Counted from the stretch's first letter, positions 40,771 to 52,199 are shown. The stretch is 64,000 nucleotides of DNA from Pararhodobacter sp. (GCA_020832545.1 JAFIEK010000009.1:1-64000), one strand, 5' to 3'. Translations and numbers: made by a program. Notes: generated by a model from the sequence alone, not told the origin.

Positions 40771-41607
40771 TTGTCGCACACCGTCACAGCCTTCCCTGAC
40801 GCCCGGGTTGACCCGCTTGCCGTCATCGCGCCCGGTGCGGTCATCGGCGCAGGGGTCGAGGTGGGGCCGTTTTGTCGCATCGGCCCGCATGTGGTGCTGG
40901 AAGAGAACGTTGTGCTGCACTCGCATGTGGTGATCGAGGGCGACACTCGCATCGGCGCGGGCACAAGCGTGCATCCGTTCACCGTACTGGGCGGCCCGCC
41001 GCAGCATCTGCGCTATCAGGGCGAGCGCACGCAGCTGGAGATCGGCGCAGGTTGCGATATCCGCGAGCAGGTTTCGGTCCATCGCGGGACCGCGCATGGC
41101 GGCGGCGTCACCCGGATCGGCGCCGGCGTGATGCTGATGGCGCAGACCCATGTCGGCCATGATTGCATTTTGGGTGATCATGTCATTCTGGCGGGCAATG
41201 CCACACTGGCCGGGCATGTCAGCATCGGCGATCACGCGATCATCGGTGGTGTCAGCGGCATTCATCAGTTCGTGCGGATCGGTGCGCGCGCCTTTGTCGG
41301 CGGCTGCGCGGCTGTGCCGATGGATATCATTCCCTTCGCCTCGGCATTCGGCAACCACGCACGCCTGCGCGGGCTGAATATCGTCGGCCTCAAGCGGGCA
41401 GGCTTCAGCCGTGAAACCATCCAGTCGATGCGCGGGGCCTATCACGCGTTGTTTTTGGCTGAGGGGCAGCCGTTTCGCGCGCGTATTGACATGGTTGCCG
41501 CCCGGTATGCTGACTGCCCCGAGGTGGGCGCGATCATCGCGTTCCTACGCGCTGACGCCAACCGACCCATCCTGCCCGCCGCGCGCCATCTGCCTGAGGT
41601 TGACTAA
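40771..41607 (+). CDS. LpxA-like acyl-ACP--UDP-sugar O/N-acyltransferase
   Basis: Left-handed beta-helix hexapeptides; [70 protein letters not shown] start proposed. Confidence 0.82.
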   Translation: MSHTVTAFPDARVDPLAVIAPGAVIGAGVEVGPFCRIGPHVVLEENVVLHSHVVIEGDTRIGAGTSVHPFTVLGGPPQHLRYQGERTQLEIGAGCDIREQVSVHRGTAHGGGVTRIGAGVMLMAQTHVGHDCILGDHVILAGNATLAGHVSIGDHAIIGGVSGIHQFVRIGARAFVGGCAAVPMDIIPFASAFGNHARLRGLNIVGLKRAGFSRETIQSMRGAYHALFLAEGQPFRARIDMVAARYADCPEVGAIIAFLRADANRPILPAARHLPEVD

Positions 41608-41610
41608 AAC

Positions 41611-42228
41611 TCAGCGCAGCGGCAAACCGCCCTCGCGTACCAGAAAATCGACAATCGCATCGATCCCGTCGCCGTGGCGCAACCGCGCCATCACGTAGGG
41701 CCGTGCCCCGCGCGCGTGTGCCGTGTCACTTTCCAGCAGTGCCAGATCAACGCCGACATGCGGCGCAAGGTCAGTCTTGTTGACCACCAGCAGATCCGAT
41801 TTCACCACCCCCGGCCCGCGCTTGCGCGGAATGTCCTGCCCGGCGGCGGTGTCGATCACATAGAGTGTCAGGTCGGCCAGTTCGGGCGAAAAGGTCGCGG
41901 CCAGATTGTCGCCGCCGGATTCGATTAATATGAGGTCGAGATCAGGAAAGGCGCTGCGCAATTCGGCCACGGCGGCGAGGTTGATCGAGGCATCCTCGCG
42001 GATCGCAGTATGCGGGCAGCCGCCGGTCTCAACCCCGCGGATGCGGTCCGCAGGCAAGACCTGCGCGCGCATCAGATACTCGGCATCCTCGCGGGTGTAG
42101 ATGTCATTGGTGATCACCGCCATCGAGCAGCGATGCGCAAGGGCGCGGGCCAGATGCTCGGTCAGCGTGGTCTTGCCCACGCCCACCGGGCCGCCGATGC
42201 CCACGCGCAGGGGTCCGGTATTTGTCAT
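41611..42228 (-). CDS. ureG: Urease accessory protein UreG
   Basis: [38 protein letters not shown]. Confidence 0.96.
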   Translation of the reverse strand: MTNTGPLRVGIGGPVGVGKTTLTEHLARALAHRCSMAVITNDIYTREDAEYLMRAQVLPADRIRGVETGGCPHTAIREDASINLAAVAELRSAFPDLDLILIESGGDNLAATFSPELADLTLYVIDTAAGQDIPRKRGPGVVKSDLLVVNKTDLAPHVGVDLALLESDTAHARGARPYVMARLRHGDGIDAIVDFLVREGGLPLR

Positions 42229-42857
42229 GTTCGAAACAGCCTTACGTCCTTGGTTTCATGGCGGATCGCCGCCAGATCGGCGGCAAGGGTGCTGCCGGCC
42301 AGTGCATCCAGCGTGCTGCGCGCAGTGCGGGTGGCGATGTCAGCAATAATCGGCGCAAGCCGCGCCAGCACGCCCTGCCCCGCCGTCTGGCCCAGCGGCA
42401 CATGCCGCACGGCGATGGTGACAAGATTGGCGGTGAAGCCTTGAACGAACAGCGCAACCACCTGTTCAGGGGGCAGACCAAGGGGCGCAGCGGCCTCACC
42501 CACAGCCACTGGCAGCGCGCGCGCAGGCAGGTTGCGCCCGCTCACCGCAGCGACCGTGCGGGCGAATGCCGCGCCCTGTTCCAGCGTTTCCTGCAACCGC
42601 TCGGCCCCCGGCTGAAGGGCGCGGGCCGTGGCGTCGAGCGCGTCAAGGTCTGCACCCGGGTTCAGCGCCTGCACCAGCAACACCGCATCCTGCCAGCCCG
42701 CGCCATAGCGCAGCACATCGGCCAACCACAGCTCCAACGAAGGGGCATCGGTGACAACGCCATCATGAATCACCTGCTCCAACCCGTGGGAATAGGCGAA
42801 CGCCCCGGTCGGAAAGCCGGGTGACAGCCATTGCGTGAGGGTCAGAAGCGGGGTCAT
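42225..42857 (-). CDS. ureF: Urease accessory protein UreF
   Basis: [21 protein letters not shown]. Confidence 0.93.
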   Translation of the reverse strand: MTPLLTLTQWLSPGFPTGAFAYSHGLEQVIHDGVVTDAPSLELWLADVLRYGAGWQDAVLLVQALNPGADLDALDATARALQPGAERLQETLEQGAAFARTVAAVSGRNLPARALPVAVGEAAAPLGLPPEQVVALFVQGFTANLVTIAVRHVPLGQTAGQGVLARLAPIIADIATRTARSTLDALAGSTLAADLAAIRHETKDVRLFRT

Positions 42858-43349
42858 TCAGGGGTGAGCGTGTTTGTGGTCATGACCATGATCATGCCCC
42901 ATCGTGCGGCCATGGCCATAGGCCCCGCCCTCGGGCGTGAAGGGGGCGGTTGCCGGTGCGACCTGCGCGCCTAAGCGACGCAGCATGCTTTCCAGCACAT
43001 GATCGGCGCGGATCACCAGATGGTCATCACCGATCTGACAGGGCGTGTGGCGGTTGCCGATATGCCAGGCCAGCCGCGCCAGATCCCCGCGCACCACCAG
43101 AACCGCCTCGGCCGCGGCGCGCACGGCTATGGTGCGCCCGTCATCCAGCGCGAAAGCGTCGCCATCACCCAGGCTGACGGTTTCCGGCAGATCGACCAGA
43201 AAGCTCTCGCCCCCTTGAGCGCGCAACCGTTTGCGGCGCAGAAAGCGGCTTTCATAGTCCAGCAGCACAGTATCGGCGGCCACTGACCAGCTTCCCGCCG
43301 GGTGGATGGCGATGGCGGTGGCCGTGGCAGTTGTGGTGGTGGTGCTCAT
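42858..43349 (-). CDS. ureE: Urease accessory protein UreE
   Basis: LAWHIGNRHTPCQI; His-rich C-terminus HGHDHKHAHP. Confidence 0.92.
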   Translation of the reverse strand: MSTTTTTATATAIAIHPAGSWSVAADTVLLDYESRFLRRKRLRAQGGESFLVDLPETVSLGDGDAFALDDGRTIAVRAAAEAVLVVRGDLARLAWHIGNRHTPCQIGDDHLVIRADHVLESMLRRLGAQVAPATAPFTPEGGAYGHGRTMGHDHGHDHKHAHP

Positions 43350-43370
43350 GCGAGGGCTCCTTTCAGGCAC

Positions 43371-43413
43371 AAAAACAAAAGCCCGCCCGGCAGCCAGATG
43401 CTGCCGGACGGGC
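43371..43413 (-). terminator. Intrinsic terminator after the DUF1127 gene, before ureE
   Basis: GGCCCGTCCGGCAGC-ATCTG-GCTGCCGGGCGGGC then TTTTGTTTTT on minus strand. Confidence 0.85.
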
Positions 43414-43436
43414 CAGAAAAATGCCGGGCGTGGAGT

Positions 43437-43658
43437 TCAGCAGCCCAGACGGTCGCGGAACACGTAATGCACGATCCGGTCGCGCGAGATGCCGCGTTCC
43501 TCCAGCTGTGCATCGCTCAGCGAATTGAGATATTCGATTTCGACAGTGCGCGAGCGGGCTTCGAGGTAAGCGTTGAAACCTTGCCCGATGTTGGCAAACA
43601 GGCGATCGATCTGTGCACGCAGATCGGGGCCGATCTCGGATTTGGATACATATGCCAT
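43437..43658 (-). CDS. DUF1127-type small protein
   Basis: MAYVSKSEIG...LNSLSDAQLEERGISRDRIVHYVFRDRLGC; LSDxxLxxxGI(S/T)RxxI pattern. Confidence 0.75.
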   Translation of the reverse strand: MAYVSKSEIGPDLRAQIDRLFANIGQGFNAYLEARSRTVEIEYLNSLSDAQLEERGISRDRIVHYVFRDRLGC

Positions 43659-43839
43659 TGGAAACCCTTTCCTTTGAAGGTTTCCTCCCATGCCTACCAA
43701 TATAGGGCACTGATGCTGACTTAACTACCCGCAATGCCGCAACGCAGCATTGCGCAAGGGACATGGCTTTGGTGCCCATCGAGCAGGCAGAAAAAGCGGC
43801 ATCTGCGGTGTATTTTATCGCAACTCGCACGAAACCCCC

Positions 43840-45582
43840 TCAATACAGGAAATACCGCTGCGCCAAGGGCAGTTCACTGGCCGGTTCGCAGGTCAGCAAC
43901 ACACCGTCGGCGCGCACCTCATAGGTTTCCGGGTCCACCTCGATCTGCGGTGTGGCGCTGTTGTGCACCATATCGGCCTTGGTGATTCCCCGGCAGCCTT
44001 CTACCGCCAGCGTGTCGCGCGCCAGCCCCAGCTGCGCGCCCACGCCATCGGCCTGCGCACTTGCACTGACGAATGTCACCGCAGAGCGTTCAACCGCCCG
44101 GCCCATCGCGCCGAACATGGGCCGCGAATAGACCGGCTGCGGCGTGGGGATCGAGGCGTTGGGGTCACCCATCTGCGCCAGCACGATGGAGCCGCCCATA
44201 AGCACCATCTCGGGCTTGGCACCAAAGAAGGCAGGCGACCACAGCACCAGATCGGCGCGCTTGCCCTCTGCGATTGAGCCGATATGGCGCGAAATGCCAT
44301 GCACGATGGCCGGGTTGATGGTGTATTTGGCGATGTAGCGTTTGACGCGGGCGTTGTCGTTGTCGCCCTGCTCTTCCGGCAGCCGCCCGCGCTGCACCTT
44401 CATCTTATGCGCGGTCTGCCATGTGCGGGTGATCACCTCGCCCACCCGCCCCATCGCCTGACTGTCCGAGGCCATGACCGAGAACGCGCCCATGTCGTGC
44501 AGAATATCCTCGGCAGCGATGGTTTCCCGCCGGATGCGCGATTCGGCAAAGGCCACATCCTCGGGCACCTTGCGATCAAGGTGGTGGCAGACCATCAGCA
44601 TATCGAGGTGCTCTTCGATGGTGTTGACCGTGTAGGGCATGGTGGGGTTGGTCGACGATGGCAGGATGTTCTGGCTCGATACCACCTTGATGATATCAGG
44701 CGCATGGCCGCCACCCGCGCCCTCGGTGTGAAAGGCGTGGATCGTGCGGCCCTTGATCGCGGCCAGCGTGTTCTCCACAAAGCCGGATTCATTCAGCGTG
44801 TCAGTATGGATCATCACCTGAATATCCATCGCCTCGGCGACGCTCAGGCAGCAGTCGATGGCGGCAGGTGTGGTGCCCCAATCCTCATGCAGCTTCAGCG
44901 CGGCGGCACCGGCGCGCACCTGTTCCTCAAGTGCAGCGGGCAGGCTGGCGTTGCCCTTGCCCGCGAAGGCAAGGTTCATCGGCAGGCTGTCAGTCGCCTG
45001 AAGCATACGCGCAATATGCCACGGACCCGGCGTGCAGGTGGTGGCCAGCGTGCCATGCGCGGGGCCGGTGCCGCCGCCCAGCATGGTGGTCAGGCCCGAA
45101 TGCAGCGCATCCTCGATCTGCTGGGGGCAGATGAAATGGATATGCGCATCGAACCCGCCTGCAGTCAGGATTTTCCCCTCGCCCGCAATGATCTCGGTGC
45201 CGGGGCCGATGATGACATCGACACCCGGTTGGGTATCGGGGTTGCCTGCCTTGCCGATCTTCGCAATCCGCCCGTCACGCAGGCCGACATCGGCCTTGTA
45301 GATGCCGGAGTGATCGACAATCAGCGCATTGGTGATGACCGTGTCCATGGCCCCCTCGGCGCGGGTGATCTGGCTCTGGCCCATGCCATCACGGATCACC
45401 TTGCCGCCGCCGAACTTGACCTCCTCGCCATAGCGCGGTGCATTGCCACCGATGCCCGCGCGCTCAGTGATCAGATCGCGTTCAACCTCGATGATCAGAT
45501 CGGTGTCGCCCAGCCGCAGCCGGTCGCCCGTGGTGGGGCCATACATATCGGCATAGGCAGCGCGGGTGATGGTGTAGGGCAT
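43840..45582 (-). CDS. ureC: Urease alpha subunit
   Basis: [51 protein letters not shown] active-site region. Confidence 0.97.
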   Translation of the reverse strand: MPYTITRAAYADMYGPTTGDRLRLGDTDLIIEVERDLITERAGIGGNAPRYGEEVKFGGGKVIRDGMGQSQITRAEGAMDTVITNALIVDHSGIYKADVGLRDGRIAKIGKAGNPDTQPGVDVIIGPGTEIIAGEGKILTAGGFDAHIHFICPQQIEDALHSGLTTMLGGGTGPAHGTLATTCTPGPWHIARMLQATDSLPMNLAFAGKGNASLPAALEEQVRAGAAALKLHEDWGTTPAAIDCCLSVAEAMDIQVMIHTDTLNESGFVENTLAAIKGRTIHAFHTEGAGGGHAPDIIKVVSSQNILPSSTNPTMPYTVNTIEEHLDMLMVCHHLDRKVPEDVAFAESRIRRETIAAEDILHDMGAFSVMASDSQAMGRVGEVITRTWQTAHKMKVQRGRLPEEQGDNDNARVKRYIAKYTINPAIVHGISRHIGSIAEGKRADLVLWSPAFFGAKPEMVLMGGSIVLAQMGDPNASIPTPQPVYSRPMFGAMGRAVERSAVTFVSASAQADGVGAQLGLARDTLAVEGCRGITKADMVHNSATPQIEVDPETYEVRADGVLLTCEPASELPLAQRYFLY

Positions 45583-45612
45583 GGATAGGTTCCTTATGCT
45601 ACCGGGCGCAGA

Positions 45613-45918
45613 TCACAGATCCCCCATGACCTGCGCGTTGAACCCATAGACCCGCCGCGCGCCGCCCAGCGGTACCAGCGAGACCTCACGCTTCTGGCCC
45701 GGCTCGAACCGCACGGCGGTACCGGCGGGGATATCAAGGCGCTGGCCACGCGCGGCCTCGCGGTCAAACTCCAGCCCGGGGTTGGATTCGGCGAAATGGT
45801 AATGCGAGCCCACCTGCACCGGGCGGTCACCGGTATTGGCGACCATCAGCACCGTGACCGGCGCGCCCGCGTTGAGGATGTGTTCGCCCGCAGCAGGCAG
45901 GAGTTCACCGGGAATCAT
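45613..45918 (-). CDS. ureB: Urease beta subunit
   Basis: [11 protein letters not shown]...[28 protein letters not shown]. Confidence 0.96.
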   Translation of the reverse strand: MIPGELLPAAGEHILNAGAPVTVLMVANTGDRPVQVGSHYHFAESNPGLEFDREAARGQRLDIPAGTAVRFEPGQKREVSLVPLGGARRVYGFNAQVMGDL

Positions 45919-45922
45919 CGGC

Positions 45923-46465
45923 TTACACAAAGGCCAGCGCGACGCCCGCCAGCGCCACACCCGCCCCCATCACCCGCGCGGCCCGCAAACCAAACCCGCC
46001 CAGCCCGATACCCGCCAGATGCAACCCGCCGGTGGCCAGCACAAAGCCCGCCGCATAGGCCCCGCTGCCCGGCCCTTCCAACCCATGCGCCACGCCATGC
46101 GCCGCGCCAAAGACCGCCAGCGCCAGCGCCGCCACCCACAAGGGGGCCTTGAACGCGATGCCCGCCGCCGCGCCAATAATGATGACCGAGGCCAGGATCG
46201 TGTGTTCGGTCAGCGCGAAATCCACCCCCTGCGCACCCAACAGGCCGCCTACCAGCATCGCCGCCATAAAGGTCAGCGGGTAGACATAGAGCGCCCGCCC
46301 GCCGCTGATCACCGCCCAAAGGCCCACCGCCAGCATGGCCAACAAATGATCAGCACCCAACAGCGGGTGCAGAATCCCATGGACAAAGCCATCCTCAGGC
46401 CCATGACCGGGATGGGCCATCAAGGGCGAAGGCAACAACAAAAGAAGGGGGAGCAAGCGGCGCAT
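45923..46465 (-). CDS. HupE/UreJ family protein (nickel-related membrane protein)
   Basis: [19 protein letters not shown]; multi-TM; inside the urease cluster. Confidence 0.9.
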   Translation of the reverse strand: MRRLLPLLLLLPSPLMAHPGHGPEDGFVHGILHPLLGADHLLAMLAVGLWAVISGGRALYVYPLTFMAAMLVGGLLGAQGVDFALTEHTILASVIIIGAAAGIAFKAPLWVAALALAVFGAAHGVAHGLEGPGSGAYAAGFVLATGGLHLAGIGLGGFGLRAARVMGAGVALAGVALAFV

Positions 46466-46474
46466 GGCAATACC

Positions 46475-46773
<299 letters not shown>

Positions 46774-46777
<4 letters not shown>

Positions 46778-47595
46778 GCGGCAACCTCCTGCATTTGCCA
46801 GACACGCGGCAGCGGCGCGCGGCGCAACACGGCAAGCAGCCGCGCGATCTGGCGGCGCAGCGGCCAGCCGTCACCGGCCATGAGCCGCACCACCAGCTTG
46901 CCATCAAAGGCCGAGGCACCGCCCTGCACCCCCGGCTCGTTCAACGCGGCGCGCGCAGGGGCCAGCGCGCCTTCGCTGCCCTGCCCCACCAGCACCAGAC
47001 TGGCGATCGCGCGCGCGCCGTCCAGCACCGCCGCCCCCGCGCCCAGCCGCTCATCATCCAGCAACAACGGCTCCAGAAACACCGGGCGGCTTTTGCGCAG
47101 TATCTGGCGGGTGTCGCGGAAATGGGTGCGGGTGACGGTTTCGCCCATCGCGGCACGGCCCAGAATCACAGCCTCAAGCGACAGGCAACTGGCACCCATG
47201 CCCAGCGAAATGGTGCTGCGCCGTTCCGCCGCACTGCCATCAAACAGGATGGTTTCCTGCGGCAGCCAGTCCAGATGCCCGCCCGCGCCGACCTCGAAGC
47301 GCAGATCGATCCGCGCAACCCCCTCGTTGGCGCGATAGATCCGCTCAGCCGTCTGGGTGGTGGCAACCGCGCGCACCCCGTCGCTCAGATCAAGCCCGTA
47401 GCGCAGCTTGTCGCCGCCGGTCAGCCCGCCCGCAGTATTGAGAAACACCACCTCCGGCCCCGGCAGGATGATCGCCTTGGCCGCCCCCTGCTGGCGCAGG
47501 TCGCGCAGCTTTGCCTTGCCGGAACGCAGGCCAAACCCCACAAAGGCATCTCCCCGGGTGCGCTGATGTCCGGTGGTGATCGCGGCGGCATGCAT
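46774..47595 (-). CDS. ureD: Urease accessory protein UreD
   Basis: [27 protein letters not shown]; start at [11 protein letters not shown]. Confidence 0.93.
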
Positions 47596-47605
47596 GCGGC
47601 TCTCC

Positions 47606-47622
47606 TTTGTGCCAAGCACAAA
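47606..47622. promoter_or_regulatory. Perfect palindrome immediately upstream of ureD
   Basis: TTTGTGC-CAA-GCACAAA. Confidence 0.45.
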
Positions 47623-47886
47623 CGGGTGCGCGATGCGGCTGCAATGCATTTCCGGCGACACGCGGCCCCGGGCCTCCGCCTGCATTAAAATTGAGCAAAA
47701 TCACAACTGCCGCGCCCGATTCACGGGCGAATGCCGAAAATTCCAGCGCACCCGCCTCACGCAGCCTGCCAACAGAAGTGGCAAGGCAAGTCTGCGGTTG
47801 GGCAGCCCCGGTGAACGAAGGGGCGGCAGGTTAACACAGCCCGGGGCTTGTAACGGGGCGCCCCGGCCAACGCTGCGTCGACCGGG

Positions 47887-48129
47887 TCAGCCCCAGATCA
47901 ACCAAAGCGCCATGACCGGCCCCGCGCCCGAGAGCGTCCAGAACACGTCTGACGGCTCTATCGTGCCGGTGCCACGGCCATTCAGGGCTTCCTTGCCCAG
48001 CCCGGCCAGAGCCGCAGCCAGAACGCCCCACAGGCCCCAGGAAGGTACGGCCATAAGCAGGGCCGAAAGTGCCACCAATGTGGCGACAGCGGACCCGGCA
48101 AAGTGGTGCAGAATGCGGTCAGTTCTCAT
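47887..48129 (-). CDS. Small YfiM/DUF2279-like membrane protein
   Basis: 80 aa; HHFAGSAVATLVALS...LAGLGKEALNGRGTGTIEPSDVFWTLSGA. Confidence 0.55.
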   Translation of the reverse strand: MRTDRILHHFAGSAVATLVALSALLMAVPSWGLWGVLAAALAGLGKEALNGRGTGTIEPSDVFWTLSGAGPVMALWLIWG

Positions 48130-48425
48130 GGGGTCACTCCGTGCAGATATTCTCGGTGCGATGCATCCGATTTTCCCCGCAACCAGTCGATTCGTTGCAG
48201 GCAGGAGCGGATACCGGGCAACTCCTGTCTCTGCTCGAAAATAGGCATTGCGTGTAACGACCATGTGTCGTGCTGCACCTCTTCTCGAAATAAGCTGGTG
48301 GCCTGTACCCATCGGCAAGACAACAATAATGAATCTTGTGATCAGCGCAGAACACGAAAAACCGCGTGCTGCAGTTTCCAGATTCCACGAAAATCTGTGT
48401 GAATTCAATGTCATTTCAGAGAAAT

Positions 48426-48502
48426 TGGCGCACCCAAGAGGATTCGAACCTCTGACCTCTGCCTTCGGAGGGCAGCGCTCTATCCAGCTGAGCTATGGGT
48501 GC
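48426..48502 (-). tRNA. tRNA-Arg(CCG)
   Basis: Minus strand GCACCCATAGCTCAGCTGGATAGAGCGCTGCCCTCCGAAGGCAGAGGTCAGAGGTTCGAATCCTCTTGGGTGCGCCA. Confidence 0.95.
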
Positions 48503-48562
48503 GTCTTGCGCCAAGTCTATACCTGCCGACGCGCGGTGCCGCAACGACGAATTTGGGGCCGG

Positions 48563-49804
48563 TCAGGCAAAGAGTTCGTGACAAAACTCCAGCCCCGCGA
48601 CCAGCGCATCCACCTCGGCCTCGGTGTTATACATCGCAAATGACGCTCGGCACGAGGCGTTGAGGCCCAGATGATCCATCAGCGGCGCGGCGCAATGCTG
48701 GCCCGCGCGCACGGCCACGCCTTTCTTGTCCAGCACCGTAGAGATGTCATGCGCATGCGCGCCTGAGGACATGGTGAACGAAAAGATCGCCCCCTTGCCC
48801 GGTGCATCGCCCTGAAGTTGCAGCCAGTTCAGGCCTTTCAGCCGTTCATGCGCGTAAGCCCCCAGCCGCCGCTCATGGGCTGCGATATTCTCCATCCCCA
48901 GCGCCATCAGGTATTCCAGCGCCACGCCCATGCCGATCTGCTGCACAATTCCGGGCGTTCCGGCTTCGAATTTATGGGGCGGGTCATTGTAGGTGACAGT
49001 GTCGCGCGTAACCTCGCGGATCATGTCGCCGCCGCCGATGAACGGCCGCATCTCGGCCTGGCGTTCGCGCCGGATATAGATCGCGCCCGAGCCCGAGGGG
49101 CCGTAAAGCTTGTGCCCGGTGATCGCGTAGAAATCGACCCCCAGCGCCTGCATATCGACCGGCATATGCACCGCCGCCTGGCTGCCATCGGCCAGCACCG
49201 GCACGCCGCGCGCATGCGCGCCCTCGGTAACGGTGCGGATATCCACAACCGTGCCCAGCACATTCGACATATGCGTCAGCGCCACCAGCTTCGTGCGCTC
49301 GGTGATCGCATCCAGCACGGCCTGCGGATCAAGAGAGCCGTCGGGCGCGGTCTCTACCCAGACCAGTTTCACGCCCTGGCGTTCGCGCAGGAAATGCCAG
49401 GGCACGATATTGGCGTGATGCTCCATGACCGACAGCACGATCTCATCGCCCGCTTGCATGCGCGGCGCGGCCCAGCCGTAGGAGACCAGGTTGATCCCCT
49501 CGGTCGTGCCCGAGGTGAAAAGAATCTCATCCTCATGAGCGGCGTTCAAAAACCGCTGCACGGTGGCGCGCACGGCCTCATACTTGTCAGTGGCGAGGTT
49601 GGACAGGTAGTGCAGGCCACGGTGAACATTGGCGTATTCATGACTATAGGCGCGCGAGACAGCATCGATCACCACCTGTGGCTTCTGCGCCGAGGCACCG
49701 TTGTCCAGATAGACCAGCGGTTTGCCGTTGACCTGCCGCGACAGGATCGGAAAATCGCCGCGGACAGCATCGACATCAAACATCGCCCATCTCCGGCAGC
49801 TCAA
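48563..49804 (-). CDS. sufS: Cysteine desulfurase SufS
   Basis: [67 protein letters not shown]. Confidence 0.93.
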   Translation of the reverse strand: MSCRRWAMFDVDAVRGDFPILSRQVNGKPLVYLDNGASAQKPQVVIDAVSRAYSHEYANVHRGLHYLSNLATDKYEAVRATVQRFLNAAHEDEILFTSGTTEGINLVSYGWAAPRMQAGDEIVLSVMEHHANIVPWHFLRERQGVKLVWVETAPDGSLDPQAVLDAITERTKLVALTHMSNVLGTVVDIRTVTEGAHARGVPVLADGSQAAVHMPVDMQALGVDFYAITGHKLYGPSGSGAIYIRRERQAEMRPFIGGGDMIREVTRDTVTYNDPPHKFEAGTPGIVQQIGMGVALEYLMALGMENIAAHERRLGAYAHERLKGLNWLQLQGDAPGKGAIFSFTMSSGAHAHDISTVLDKKGVAVRAGQHCAAPLMDHLGLNASCRASFAMYNTEAEVDALVAGLEFCHELFA

Positions 49805-50351
49805 AGCCCAGAAAGATCAGCACGAACGACATGATGAACGCCGCCACAAACAGCGTGCCCAGCGTGCCCAGAAGCACCGTGAAGCGCGACTGGAAACCGT
49901 GCAGCGTGCAGACAAAGCCACTGAGCATCCAGAAAAACAGCGCCACCGCCGCCACCATGATCAACCCGCCCAGCGGCGGGATCGCCACCATGACGACAAG
50001 CTGGATCAACTGTATCCCGGTCATCAGAAGTTGCAGCCATGCGACAAGTAACAGCGCATCCTCAAACCGCCCGTGCCCGCCGAACATGCGCCCGACAGTG
50101 GTGGCCAGAATGACGGCGGCAATGTTCATGCCGCCCTGCACCAGCGTGGCCACGAAGGGGCTGGGCAGATCACCCGCGCGCCCGGACATGACCGGCAGCA
50201 AATAGGCCAGCACCACACCCAGCGTGACGGCAAAACCCATTATGAGCCAGCGTGCGGCCACCGGGGGGTTGAGGCCCAGAACAGCGGCTGCGCCCTTTTC
50301 GGGCTCGGTTATCGACAGGCGCACCAGCGCTTTGACATCAATGACATTCAT
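49776..50351 (-). CDS. Yip1-domain-like membrane protein
   Basis: 191 aa, several TMs; suf operon position. Confidence 0.65.
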   Translation of the reverse strand: MNVIDVKALVRLSITEPEKGAAAVLGLNPPVAARWLIMGFAVTLGVVLAYLLPVMSGRAGDLPSPFVATLVQGGMNIAAVILATTVGRMFGGHGRFEDALLLVAWLQLLMTGIQLIQLVVMVAIPPLGGLIMVAAVALFFWMLSGFVCTLHGFQSRFTVLLGTLGTLFVAAFIMSFVLIFLGFELPEMGDV

Positions 50352-50360
50352 GTCGAACCC

Positions 50361-50858
50361 TTACGCCTCTGCTCTGTCCGCTTCAAGCGCCGCGCCAAGG
50401 CCCGCGACCAGGATCACCAGAAAAGCCGCGATTACCGCCAGCCCTGACACCAGCGCAAGAATCCCCGGCCCCACCAGCGCCACCAGCGCCCCCTGCATCA
50501 GCACCAGCGGGCTGACCGCCAGAAGCGCCCAGAACAGCGCCAACCGCGCCGCGAACGGGTCGGTGCCGCGACGGATCAGCCGCAGCACCAGTCCCAGTAG
50601 CGCACCAATCCCATAAAAGAAAAGCGGCGCCACGAACAGCCAGCCAAACAGCGCGCCCGCCATCAGCGCCTGAAGCGGCACCTCGTCCGACAAATGGGCC
50701 TGCCGCGCCAGCCGTGGCCATTGCGCCACGAAGATCAGCGCACAGGCGATCGTCAGATAGATCAGCGCTGACCCCTCGCGCCTGGAATGGGCGAGGCGCT
50801 CGCGCAGCACCACGCGGGGCGCGCGGTAGCTGCGCAGGATATCGCCGCTCAGGGCCAT
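50361..50858 (-). CDS. Yip1-like/hypothetical membrane protein
   Basis: 165 aa multi-TM; between sufD and sufS. Confidence 0.6.
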   Translation of the reverse strand: MALSGDILRSYRAPRVVLRERLAHSRREGSALIYLTIACALIFVAQWPRLARQAHLSDEVPLQALMAGALFGWLFVAPLFFYGIGALLGLVLRLIRRGTDPFAARLALFWALLAVSPLVLMQGALVALVGPGILALVSGLAVIAAFLVILVAGLGAALEADRAEA

Positions 50859-50879
50859 CGCACTCTCCGTCCGCGCCGG

Positions 50880-52199
50880 TTACGCTTTGTGCCGGTTGAC
50901 CCAGCCTGCCAGCCGAACGCGAATTTCCTCGGCCAGTTCCTCGCTGGCGATCTCGTCCACCGCCTCGGCAAGGAAGGCCAGAACCAGCAAGCCTTGCGCC
51001 TCGGCCTCGGGCATGCCGCGTGAGCGCAGGTAGAACAGCTGATCAGGGTCCAGCTCGCCGGATGTGGACCCGTGCGAGCATTTCACGTCATCGGCGTAGA
51101 TCTCCAGCTCTGGCTTGGCCAGAAACTGGCTGTTGTCGCCAAGCAGCAGCGCTTGGCTGATCTGATAGCCATCGGTCAGCTGGGCAATCTGTTTCACCAG
51201 AATCTTGCCCTGAAACACGCTCACCGCCCCGTTGTGCAGCACCTTCTTGAACACCTGACGGCTTTCGCAATCGGGTGCGGCATGGGTTATGAACACCGTG
51301 TCATCGTGATGAAACGCCCCGTCACCCATCGCCGCCCCGGCGACATGGGCCGAACCGCCCTTGCCGTTGAGCCAGATCACCGCCTCGTTGCGCAAAACCG
51401 CGCCGTTGGCGGACATGGTGAAAGACTTGAACACGCTTTTCTCGCCCAGCCGGGCAAACAGATGGGTGATGCCGCTGCGCTCATGGTCGCGGCCCTGCGC
51501 ACGCACATGGTGCAGCGTAGCACCGTCGGCGATGCAGGCCTCCAGATCGATGCTGAATCGCGCCGCCACCGGGCCATTTTCCAGAAGCGTCATCTCGGCG
51601 CCGGGCTCCAGCCGGATGACGTGGTGCAGAACTGCGTCGGCTGTCTCAGACTTGCGGCGGTAGACGATTGAGACGGGTTTCGACGGCTTGCCGGTCACCC
51701 GGATCAGCACGCCATCACTGGCCAATGCGGTGTTGCGCACCGCCATCGGGCGCGCGACGGGGGACTGCCCCTCAGTCTCGATTGCGCCGTAAAGGTCCTG
51801 CGCCCAATGGATATCGCGCTGCCCGGCGTCGGCCAGCCGCGAGATTTCGATCCCCTCAAGCGCCAGAACATCCGAGGCCTGCGCATCGAACACGCCATCG
51901 ACAAAAACCAGTTTCAGCCGGTCGATACCGTCAAAAACGGCGCTCTCGTCGGTGATCTGAAACACCTTGGCGGGCGTGACTGTCGCCCCGGACAGCCGCG
52001 CCGGGTCGGTATAGCGCCAGTATTCGTCCCGCTTTTCAGGCAGGCCCATGGCCTTGAGGCGCAAAAGGGCATTTTCACGCGCACGCCTCAGCCAGCCGCT
52101 GCTTGCGGGCAGTTCCAGCCCCGCAAGCTGCGCCTCGGTCGCGGCCAGTTTCGCCTGAAACCGCGCCGCGCGCGTCCCTGCTCTGGCCTGCGCGCTCAT
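50880..52199 (-). CDS. sufD: Fe-S cluster assembly protein SufD
   Basis: DVKCSHGSTSGELDPDQLFYLRSRGMPEAEAQGLLVLAF. Confidence 0.95.
   Translation of the reverse strand: MSAQARAGTRAARFQAKLAATEAQLAGLELPASSGWLRRARENALLRLKAMGLPEKRDEYWRYTDPARLSGATVTPAKVFQITDESAVFDGIDRLKLVFVDGVFDAQASDVLALEGIEISRLADAGQRDIHWAQDLYGAIETEGQSPVARPMAVRNTALASDGVLIRVTGKPSKPVSIVYRRKSETADAVLHHVIRLEPGAEMTLLENGPVAARFSIDLEACIADGATLHHVRAQGRDHERSGITHLFARLGEKSVFKSFTMSANGAVLRNEAVIWLNGKGGSAHVAGAAMGDGAFHHDDTVFITHAAPDCESRQVFKKVLHNGAVSVFQGKILVKQIAQLTDGYQISQALLLGDNSQFLAKPELEIYADDVKCSHGSTSGELDPDQLFYLRSRGMPEAEAQGLLVLAFLAEAVDEIASEELAEEIRVRLAGWVNRHKA

Noticed and set aside
44284-45588. 434-aa plus-strand ORF antisense to ureC
   Set aside because: GC-codon-bias shadow; ureC is well supported.
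47640-47720. Sigma54 or NtrC-type promoter for urease
   Set aside because: TTGC-like -12 present but GG/GC spacing is wrong, and GCAC...GTGC spacing does not fit NtrC.
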